Below, piece by piece: positions 13,701-25,700 of a stretch of 64,000 nt of DNA. The notes under the pieces were generated by a model that had not been told where the DNA came from, made no database searches, and worked only from the letters and a program-made list of their open reading frames with translations. Every line of letters starts with the position of its first letter. Position 1 is the first letter of the stretch. The stretch covers positions 114,660,723 through 114,724,722 of the forward strand of contig CP136063.1 in NCBI GenBank assembly GCA_032622095.1. The letters are read 5' to 3'. Origin of the DNA: Siphonodentalium dalli. Taxonomy: Eukaryota > Mollusca > Scaphopoda > Gadilida > Siphonodentaliidae. Made by a program: the position numbers and the translations under genes.

Positions 13701-16700
13701 TTTTTCTGTTCTCCCTCTTTAATTCGGTTTTTAAAATTCTGCTTTAAATACGTTCAATTTTGACATAAAAATCATCTCCTTTTGAAGCCCTGCAGTACAG
13801 GTAGTTGAGAAAAGATATCGAGTTTACTATAAGCAAAAGATTGTGGCATCAAACCTTACTATTCTTCTGTTTTGAGGACAGATAATCGTGATGGTTGAAA
13901 TTGTCATGGGATAACATTTTGGTCTATCCTTTACAATCATTAGTAATTTGATATGCTTATAAGTCCTCATAATTTCCTCAAAGTACAGTGAACTATCTGT
14001 TATTAGTATGTACTGCACTGAGGCCTGGGTTATCCACTAACACCTGGAACTAGGCCCGTAGATATATACGGTAAGTGCTTTATACTTAATAACTTTGTAC
14101 CTTGTTTTGTTATGTTCATATATACTCCTGACATGTTTGTGTGTAAGCTCCCTATTCAGTATTGTATACCACTCTAGTTACTGCACACTGAGTATAATTA
14201 ACTTATTCAGGCTCATTAAAACAGGTAATAACTTATATCTACATCATTAGGGGAGCATTTCCGCTCTAGTTTATCATATAGTTTATAGAAGCTTTGAGGC
14301 TTCATTATTTAGTTACCTATTATTATATATTTACCTCATGGTTCTCACTATAATCTGCCATGTACATTTTTATCATTATCAGCTATTTACTTATACAGGT
14401 CCGTAAGGCCTGATTTTTGGTATTAAAGATATTTATATTACTTATTCAGATCCGTAAGATCTGTTTTGGGTGTTAATATATTATTAGTTATACATACACA
14501 TTAAAAGTGTATTTAGTTTATATATTAATTTAATTATTTAACCCTGTTTAGAACAGGATACGGTTTTAAATCTCAATACTTTAGCTAACTATACCTAAAT
14601 TATATATTTCTTAAATCAGGTCAGGTAATTAGTTAACAATAGTTTCGTACATTTAATGGTAACCCCTATGCATAAGTTAATTATACAAACTGAATAGGTA
14701 TATGTGTTTGAGAGGGTATTCCTACTGCTTATAAAGGTTTATGATTTTATTGCTTATTCACATTGGTTCAGGAGCACTTAAAATTTCCTACTTTATTCAT
14801 AGGTAAATCTTTCCAATTGAATTATGTTTTGTTCTATTGCAATCGATCTTATTAATTGTGGATTTGCTCGTTAAATACTTGTTCTGGCCACGGGGCTCAT
14901 AAGATTTTTTTTCATTCACTTCTCTATTATTCTTTAACTCATTCACTAAAAATGATTAATAACAGTTGATAGAAAGAGATGTGAACATTATTGGGTATTC
15001 TGCTAAGAAAGTATCTACTGAGTTGAGTGTCAATTTGAAATCAATACATTTAACTAACCTATATCATCGAGCTCTTTAAGTAACTGATGATCACTGTGTG
15101 TTTAATTCTTATGATTTTCATAATGCACTTGCTTATTTTCATTTGCGTTTCTCACTGGTTCTTAGGTTGAATGTAAGCGAGCTCAGCCACAGAGTAAGAA
15201 CCAGCAGCCTCAGGAGGACCCACTAGCCGCCATCGAGGGACAGCTAATTAAACAGATCACGAACCAGCTTCAAGCCCCACCTAGACAGCCAGGAGAAACC
15301 CCACTACAGGTGGATCCTGAGCATTGGGCCCAACAAGCTAGTCAGTGGAATCAGACACAAGCTGGCCAAACACAGGTGAGTATTCATGATAGCTCTCTTT
15401 TTTTATTCCTGAAAAATTTCCACAACTAAATGGAATGGACCTTAAGAATAAACCCAGCATTTAGACCCAGATGTGTTAGCCAAAGGAAACTTGGGACTAA
15501 TGTTCTAATTAATTTTCTACTTTAAAGGTACTCAATCCGATAAAACTCCTCTCAATTACTATTTCAATGGCTTCGGGGGTCAAAAATATTTGATTCGAGT
15601 CGAGGAAGTCACCCATCAAAGCTCAGATTTGATAGATATCGATTTTAGAAATCTATTATTTTTCATTATCAGAAATTCTTTCTGGCCCAGAACACAGTCA
15701 AAATTGCGTTATTTTTACCACTTGATTTTAGAGTTATCCATCCTTGTCTGTTTGAATAGTGTTTTGGTGTACACATCTCGAGCAGATTACGAAATTGAAT
15801 GCAATTATTAGTACTCATCTCGAGAAAATAACAAATTTCAAAAATCAATATCTAATCACTCTGAGCTTTGTTTGATGGGTTCCTCGACTCGAATCAAATA
15901 TTTTTTACCCCCAAAGCCAAAGAAATAGTAATATAGGACCCTCTGATCGGATTGTTGTTGTTGGAATCTGTTGAGATGGGGACCCTCTGATCGGATTGAG
16001 TACCTTTAACCTTATGATACTTTCCTGAAACGTTGGAGAAAAGAGACATCTTATACATATTGACTGAGATTTGGGTCTGGCTTCATCTAAGGATTCTTGA
16101 TCTGACAGTCAGATTGATAATTTCAGGACTAGCAACCTTTATTAACAACCCCAACTACACTGAATGTTAAGGCAAATAAATAGTATAAATTGTCATCACT
16201 TGTCACAATTTTTACATACAATCCTTATTTTAATATCCTGACTTATCAGAAATAAGTGAGTATTTGTTGCAAATAATCATTAGGTTTTCCTATCCACGCC
16301 ATGACCATGACCCATGATACTCTAGACAGTTACTAAAGCATGTTGCCTGTGGAATTGTTCTACGGTCAAGGAAATATATTTTCTGCATTGTTCAATTAGT
16401 CATTCATTTCGAGAAAAATTTAGGTGATAGTACTCATAGGATCCTACTTTATAGAAAACATTCCTTATTCTGTACCAACAGTACCCCCCGCAGTACTATG
16501 GCCAGCATGGTGCCGCTGCCCCATCTGCTTATGGTGCTGATCAGTATGGTGGACAACCAGCAGCGTCAGGACAACCTGCAGCACCTTATGGTCAGCAGCA
16601 ATCAACACAACAACAACAATGGGGCCAACAGTATGGTGGATATGGTGCCGAGGGATATCAAGGTATGTATAATAAAGTCATAACCCAATAACCATCATTG

Positions 16701-19700
16701 ATCCACAAATATCCACACATGAAACATGCTAGAAAAGCTGAAAATGGGGTGATTCTAATTTGTAACACTTGTGCCTCAATTCTTTTGTCTATTTATTTAT
16801 CAAGGTGTGCAACATACTATATTGGGGGGGGGGGGGGGGGGGGGGGGCTATACATAACTTCCATAAAAGGGCACTTTTGTCATGCAAAATTTGGGTAATC
16901 CTATTACATTTTAAAGCTGCTAGAATGGGTTATACATGTATTTGTCTTCTGCCAAAAAGATGTGTCAGTTTTTTCTGTTCTCCCTCTTTAATTCGGTTTT
17001 TAAAATTATTCTGCTTTAAATACGTTCAATTTTGACATAAAAATCATCTCCTTTAGAAAAGCTGAAAATGGGGTGATTCTAATTTGTAACACTTGTGCCT
17101 CAATTCTTTTGTCTATTTATTTATCAAGGTGTGCAACATACTATATTGGGGGGGGGGGGGGCTATACATAACTTCCATAAAAGGGCACTTTTGTCATGCA
17201 AAATTTGGGTAATCCTATTACATTTTAAAGCTGCTAGAATGGGTTATACATGTATTTGTCTCTTATGACAATATAACAATGCTGTTTCAGCTGATATCTG
17301 AGGTATTTTTAGTCAAGTTTTTTTCCAAAACTCGACTTGTAGTTTGATGGCGGGCGGGCGGGCGACGTGTTTTGCTTATAACTCAACTGTTTATTGACGG
17401 ATTAAAAATTTTGGTGTGTGAGTACATATCCATGCATGTAAGCTGCAGACAAAAAATCGGGTTCGTCCGCACATTTATTACAGAGTTATGGCCCTTTGCC
17501 ATTTTTCACTGATTTTAGGCTCGTTAGCGCAACAACTTCAACAAAAGTTATCTGATTCGATTGAAATTTGGGATATTGGTGTCTCCCAAGAATATCTCGG
17601 ACGAGTTCGAAAACCGGCCTGGTCCGATAAAATTTGATAGAGTTATGGCCCTTAATTAGTCATTTTTTCACAAATTTTCAGCTCGTTAGCGCGATAATTT
17701 AACAAACATCATCCTATTTGATTGAAATTTTGATATATAGGTGTCTCCCAAGAATACCTCGGACGAGTTAGAAAACCGGCCCGGTCCGATAAAATTTGAT
17801 AGAGTTATGGTCCTTAAGTAGTCATTCTGTACGAACTTTGAGCTCGTTAGCGCGTTAACTTCAACAAACGTCCTCTGATTTGTTTAAAATTTGGAATAGA
17901 CATACTTGCCAAGAATATTTCGGACGAGTTCGAAAACCAGCCTGGCCCGATAAAATTTGATGGAGTTATGGCCCTTGATTAGTCATTTTTCGATTTTACC
18001 TATTAATTAGTCTACCGATACTGATGCACACCAATTGGCGGTAAGCCACCGAAAACGAGACACAGCATCTCTGATGCCACCTCTTGTTTTTACCATAAAA
18101 TGAAGTATGAAGGAGGAGAGCATTTGCTCCCAACTCCCCAGTTGAGTGTTTCAATTCTCTTTAAACTTTTAGGCTATGGACAACAGTCTGATTCTTCACA
18201 GCAAGGTGCTGACCAATGGGGAAGTCAGCAAGGAGGTTCACAATGGGGCCAGTCACAAAGTGGGGGACAAGGAGGTTCACAATGGGGGCAGCCACAAGGT
18301 GCAGGTGGAGGATACGGTGGATCACAGTCTGATAATGGTTTTGGAGGAGGCTATGGCGGAGCTGGAAGGCATAGCAATGGTGGGTGTTGGCTATAATCTT
18401 AAAGGCCCACTTAATGTTCGAAACCTCAAGTTACATTATAAAATTTTCTGTAATCAGATAAGTTAAATGCTTTTTGGTTGAAAAATTTGCCACGTTTATT
18501 ATCCCAAGTGCAGGTTCTGTACTAGTTTAGAGGCAGGGCATAATAATTGCATCTCACTGCGGTGGAAGCGAGACAACTATGTCTTGTAGTTAGCATTTGA
18601 GCAACACACAATGCAAGTTGTGCAACCTGCTAGACGAGGAGGGGGGAATGATGTATGATATAGGTTTGATTTATAACATTTGGTAGACACTTCTAGACTA
18701 CAGAAGTTCCGTACCTTTAGTGGAATATATATATTGGCTCCTATTTTATGGCAAGAAACCTCAGCAACACATTATAATGGCTCTATGGAGAAATAATCGG
18801 GGTCTCGAACATTATGCTGGTCTCTTTCACAGTATTTAATCATTATTTACAAATTACACTCCTGTTCACTAGATATTAGTAGTCCGCTTTATTGACCTAG
18901 TTGTGTATCTGATAAATCATTGATAATACTCTGTTTGATTAGCACATCAAAATACCCAGTATTCTCCGGGTATACTTGCATTAAACCTGGCTGAACATTA
19001 TTCAGCATATTAATTTTGTACAAGCTTTCATTCCTTCATTGTCCCCCGAAAATAAATTTGGGGGCACTTTTGAAATCAGCACCGTCCATCTGATCCTGTC
19101 GTAAGCGCAATAACTCAAACAAATATTAACCGATTTCAAAATTTTTATGAGTTGCCACAGTTATCCTCCTTATTTTGACAATTTCTCGCCATTTTTATGT
19201 CGTAAGCCAATAACTCAAAACAAATATTAACCGATTTCAAAATTTTTGTTTATGAGTTGGTTGCCACAATATCTTGGACGAGATCGAAAACAAATTTCAT
19301 CCGATTTTTCTTACCTGAGTTATGCCCCTTAGTTTGAAGATTTCTTGCCATTTTTTGTCAAAGTACAACTGGATTAATTAAGTTTATTCCTAACACTGGC
19401 AATTTTGGAGTTAGCTACCTTGGAGTTAGCCATCTTGGAGTTAGTCACCGTTTGGGGGGACCTTTTTTATTTCTAAGCTTGGTACATATACTATGCACGC
19501 TTGGAAACCATGCACCTGCGACAGATAAGATGACTCATTTGGACCAATTAATGCCCTTATTAACTCTTTCTAAACTTACAAAATTATACATTAGAATGGT
19601 CTATTATTCATCTGGAGGGTGATCAGGTAATAAAATCAGACGGAAAAGTGATACAAGTGAAAAAGGTTTCATATTCTTTGCTGTGAAAATGTTCAGATAT

Positions 19701-22700
19701 AACTTCAATAAACATACAAGGTGGCTTTATTTGGCCAGTGGCTTTTTTAGAAATGAAAAATTTGATTCTGGTAACAATCTGAATCAAACTGCTTATTTGA
19801 TTAGATATCAGATTGGCCAATTCTTAGTCGCAAAATGGGCGTAGCTCCATCAGAAATGGTCGGACCGAACCCTAATTAAAACCGAACCTGTATTTTCATG
19901 TGATTAATCCGCATAGTAAATATGAAAGCTTTCCGATGATCATGAGTTGACTTGAATTTTATAGGGGCATAACCCTGCCAGAAATTGTCTGACCAGATCC
20001 AAATTTGTACTTAATTGGGATTTTCCATATGAAGGTCACATACCAAGTTTCAACAAATTATGTCGAATACTATTTAGTTCAGCAGAGAAATTGGAAAATT
20101 CTAAGTCGAAAAGTAGCATAACTCCACCAGAAATAGTCCGATCGGATCCGAACTCGAACTTGATCGGGAATTTCTTATATGAAGGCCACATACAAAGTTT
20201 CATCGCATTCTATAAAACATTACTGAAGTTATCTTCTGGATAATAAACATTTTGGACAGGCAGATGTACAACAGGCATTCACTGCTCATTTCCAGTCTCT
20301 TGAAAATGTTTTTCGGGCAACAACCGATGGTCTTTGTTGAACTTATTATTCTAACATTTCCTAAGGGATAACTACTCATCAATGAGTATTTAGTAAAGAA
20401 ATGGTTAAATTCATGTTATTTTCACATCCTATTCCTATTCTTATATCATCTGATTCCGACGAATCTGAATCACTGTCAGTTTTTAGCTCACCTGAGACGA
20501 AGTCTCCGGTGGAACTACAGTCATCACTCCTCGTCCGTCCGTCCGTCCGTCCGTCCATCCATCAAGAATCGTCTTCTTCTCCAGATCTATAAGGCCGAAT
20601 GGGTTCATATTTAGTGTAAATGTTTCCATTTAGATTTGTTCAAATGAGATCACCAGGTCAATTAGTTGCGAAACCAGGGCATAACTCTTTTTTGATTGTC
20701 TGCAACACAGTATTCAATGGCAGTGACTAACGGGTTCAAAAACACTTTGTTGTGTAACCCAGGATGCTATGATTTCTCCGACGATCGTTGTTAATGTTAA
20801 CCCAACCCTTACTGTTCTGCATTTTATTAGTTAAGTATTGACTGAGATCGTGAAGTTCGCAACTTTTTGATCGGTACTTTTTAATTCCAGGTGCGCAAGA
20901 ACAATTGTGCACCTCAAAATCTTAAGGGAATGGGAAAATTGACTTTGGTTGACCTATTGAATATTTTTGAATTGTGATATACCAGTATTTTGAAAATATT
21001 GCACACATCTACATGGAATTCAGTACTATTCTTGTATTGCGAACCAGATACTAGTACTTCAAATTAGGATTGTGCCGAGCACCTAATACACACTTATAAT
21101 CACCATAGTGTTAGTTTTTACCTCTATACAGAACAGTGATTGAACAGCAAAATTTTTCAAAAGAGAGCAAAATTCTTTTTTTCCGTTTGATCAAATTATA
21201 TGGTACATAGTACAATTTGTTGATGAAAGACATTTGCATGGTGTCACACCCTATAAACGACTTTTTGATTTTTTTTTGTCCAGATTATTCTGAAGGATTT
21301 GATAACCAAAATGGTGGAAGCCGACCAGGTCGTGGTGGCAAGGCACCAGCAGTGTTCAATTACAATCATGGTACGACATCCTCGTAGTTTAGTTCTGATG
21401 TAAACTAAGTGTGCATTGTTGTCAAGATTTCACCTGGTAGTTTTCTATTTGTAATTTTTGTAATTTGACATTTTTCCCCATAAAATGGTGCTCATTCAAG
21501 CATAACTCAAAAGTTTATCTTTGACACAGACAACCCAACTGATACCTAAACTGTTCATTAAGGTTACATATGATAAATTTCACATTTCTTGAAAGATGAT
21601 TTGGGGGAACCTTACTTGTTTTTAGTTGTCTATTTAACAGACTTGGATGTTTGAACCTCCCAATTATGTACGTATTTTGTGGGAGGAGGGATATCAGAAC
21701 ATACCTACATGATATTTTGCCAGCCAAACTCATAGATATAGTACTAACAAAAGGCTTCCTTCCTTACAATTTGCTGTGCCATCTCACAAATGACGGAGGA
21801 AATTAGGACCCCCCCCCCCATTTTCCCCCTCCAATGTGGTACTTTCTGTGTCTTCAATCAGTCTTTCTGGGGCATATAAAGTGTGTATGAAAATATTTCA
21901 ATATATTAGATTTTCCTATTATTAGCTCAACTTTACTTTGTAAGGTTTGAGCTATTGCCATGGCTTGGTATTCGTCGTCCGTGTGTGTGATTTGTCAACA
22001 ATTTCCTTTAGCACGGGCTACAGGTCGTACCTTTGGTCGGATCATTATGAAATTTGTCATAGTTGTTGACATTGACATGTAGATGGGAACGAGTCATTTT
22101 GGGGTCAATCGGCAAAACAACATGGCCGCCATCTTGGATTTCAAAATTCAAATCATTAGCACGGTCTACAGGTTGTACTGCTCGTCTGATCATCATGAAA
22201 TTTGTCATGGATGTTAATATTGACATTTAGATTGGAACGAGTCATTTTGGGGTCGTTCGGCCAAAAAACATGGCCGCCAGCAGCCATCTTGGATTTTACT
22301 CTTTGCATGACTAAATCCTTTGGCACGGGCTACAGGTCGTAACTTTGGTCTGATCATCATGAAATTTGTAATGGATGTTAATATTGACATGTAGATGGGA
22401 ACGAGTCATTTTGGGGTCGTTCGGCCAAAAAACATGGCCGCCGGCAGCCATCTTGGATTTTACTTTTTACATGACTAAATCCTTTGACACAGACTACCGG
22501 TCGTATCCTTTGTCGAATCATCATGAAATTTGTAATCGATGTAAACAATGACATGTAAATGAGAACGAGTCTTTTTGGGGTCATTCTGCAAAAAAACATG
22601 ACTGCCAGTGGCCATCTTGGATTTTACTCTTTGCATAACAAGGCATTTCAACTTTCCACATTCCTAATCACTCCATTGACTGTAACACATGAAATTATTC

Positions 22701-25700
22701 CCTTTCCTAGTTGAGCTACAGTGTCATTGACACTTTCATATTATAATAACTTCATATCTTAAAGACACTTTTTATGTTTACCCATACCATAGTATGGTAA
22801 ACATAGTGTCGTTGCCCGGATTGACCACTCGCCGTTCGTCCGTCTGTCTGTCTGTCTGTCCGTAGACACTTTACGAGTAATGCGATAACTCAAACATTTT
22901 CTCACCGATCGAAACAAAATTTTGTATATGGGTTTCTCAGCCCAAAATACCAGATTTGGGTTTGATCCGAGTTTTTGTTAGAGTTATGGCCCTTTTTCGA
23001 CTTAGAATTGACGCATTCTGCCATAACTCAAACATTTTTTGGAACCAAATTTGGTATGTGAGTTTCACAGCCCAAAATACAGATCGAGTCCGAATATGGG
23101 TTTGATCCGATTAATTTTAAAGGAGTTATGACCCTTTTTCGAGAAAAAAAAATTAATTTTTTTTAGATTTAGCTCCTTGCTAAATTTAGCATATACAAAT
23201 ATTAAATTTTGTTTGAACTTTAATAACAATAAAAAAAAAAATTAAATAATAAAAAAAAATTGACACTTTCATTTATTTTAGTTTTATACGATTAATTAGG
23301 TGTGATATCCTGTTTTGAAAATATGAAGATTTTATTGCAATAGTTTCATGTAATATACTGATATCAATAAATTACCATGTGATCATCCAACATCCAGAGT
23401 ATATGAGAGGATTTTTATAGATGTTGTCATTCCAAGTGAAATCTGTTATGAAATGAGTGATGACATATGATACAGTGCTCTGGTGGGTCAAGCAAGATAA
23501 ACAACACTGGTGGCTGGCTGTTTGTTTATTCTATCTGTCAAATTGATTAATGGCAGCACAAGACTGGTGTTTTTCCTATTCTTGAAATTTCATTACAGGG
23601 TGAGATAATTTGCTTCAAAAATAATTAACCCTTTCCAAGGTTTCCATAGACACATGCTATAATGTACATGGACTCTTCCTCATATCTCTTAATATCTATT
23701 GGGTATCTTTGCACACTATTCACTTCTATAAATTTTGGTATTGACTGATTAATTGATTTTTGAAAAATATATTAACCCTTCAGACACGTGCTTTCAATTT
23801 GAAATTAAAACAACAGCTGATAGCCAATATGATTTATCTATGCAATGGGAAACAGGCATATAAAAATATACATGACTTGTTTTGAAAATCAATATGGTAG
23901 ATGTTAGTATTTCCAGGAACCTTATTTTCCCATTTGTTCACATTTTCATGGTTGATTGAATTTTAGGGGCCACAGAGCACTTAGAAGATTAACATTGAAG
24001 GTTGTGGCTTTTAGTGCCCAAGCTACTTGTAAAACATTGTATTGTGTGAAACCATTCAAATGAGGGCTAACTTACTTTCTTTTATATGAACGATTTAGTG
24101 GTCATAGGGGCCAGCATCCCCATCATATTATGTCTGTATAACATTATATAGATAATACTTTTGAATTGTATAAACTACATATATTTTTGAAAACCATACA
24201 TGTACACCCCTGTTATTAAACACTTTATCTTATTTAATACACAGGTCAGATCTGATCTTATGTCTGTCCATGTTTGATAAACAAATAACTGGGGAGAATG
24301 GGGGAAGGGGGGGGGGGTAATTAAAGTACCATTTAAATATGAGATGGAATCCCCTACATGTATGTCGTTCTAAGCAGTCTGGCTTGTCAACAAATTATAA
24401 TTTCTCTTTAGAAGTGAATAATAAATTTTGAATATTTGGCATGTCAAAAGTGGCAAAGATAGGGATTTATCACTTTTGCTTCCAATAAGTTAACTTAAAC
24501 TCCTAAACATGTCCTCCGAAATCACTAAACCATTGGATCTCACAGTGAGAGGTCCTTGTGTGAATAGGGACAGAGTTATGAGATTTAAAACTACTCCTCC
24601 CCAACCCAAATACTTTAACCCTTTCTTAAGACAAATTATTTGAGCTTTTGATTTCAAGTTGGGTACTGATATATGGATTAATTCCTGTGATCATATCTTT
24701 GACAAATTATCAGTTATGGCTAGTCGCTATCGCCAAGGTATGGGTTAAACATCTGCCGATCGTGATCGGCCTCTCGTTTATATTTACTTTTCTTTCAATT
24801 GTAAATGATTTCATACAGTTTTATGATTTAAGAGATGATTCATTAATTATATTGCCATTTTCAAATAATAATTTTCATTCTTTGGTATTCTTTGGTCTAG
24901 TTTATATGCCCAATTCGGTTTTTATCTTTACCCATACCATAGTATGGTAAACATAGTGTCGTTGTCCACTCGTCGTTAGTCTGTCCGTCCGTCTGTCTGT
25001 AGACACTTTACGCATGGTGCGATAACTGAAATATTTTCTATCTGATCGGAATCAAATTTTTTATATGAATTTCTCAGCACCAAATACTGATCGAGTTCGA
25101 ATATGGGTTTGATCCGATATTTTTAATGGAGTTATGGCCCTTTGACATAGAATTCATGAATGCTTCGATAAATCAACAATTTTTCAACTGATAGGAACCA
25201 AATTTTGTATGTGAGTTTCTCAACTCAAAATACAGATCGAGTTCGAATATGGGCTTGATCCGGTACTTTTTTAGCTCAACTTACTTTTGTAAGTTTGAGC
25301 TATTGCCATGGTTTGGCGTCTGTCGTCCGTGTGTGTGTGTCCGTCAACAATTTCCTTTGGCGCGGGCTACAGGTCGTACCTTTGGTCTGATCTTTATGAA
25401 ATTTGTCATGAATGTTGACATTGACATGTAGATGGGAACGAGTCATTTTGGGGTCATTCGGCCAAAAAACATGGCCGCTGGCAGCCATCTTGGATTTCAA
25501 GATTCAATCCATTGGCGCGGGCTACAGGTCGTACTGTTCGTCTGATCATCATGAAATTTGTCATGGATGTTAATATTGACATGTAGATGGGAACGAGTCA
25601 TTTTGGGGTTGTTCGGCCAAAAAAACATTGCCGCCAGCAGCCATCTTGGATTTTACTCTTTGCATGACTAAATCCTTTGGTCGTAGCTTTGGTCAGATGG

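Noticed and set aside
17309-18088. Tandem units as a CRISPR-like array
   Set aside because: Units are about 165 bp, without short repeats and unique spacers, in a eukaryotic intron.
22008-22599. Frames in P3 units that look conserved between units
   Set aside because: Their similarity reflects the tandem repeat itself; the same holds at 25.3-26.05 kb.
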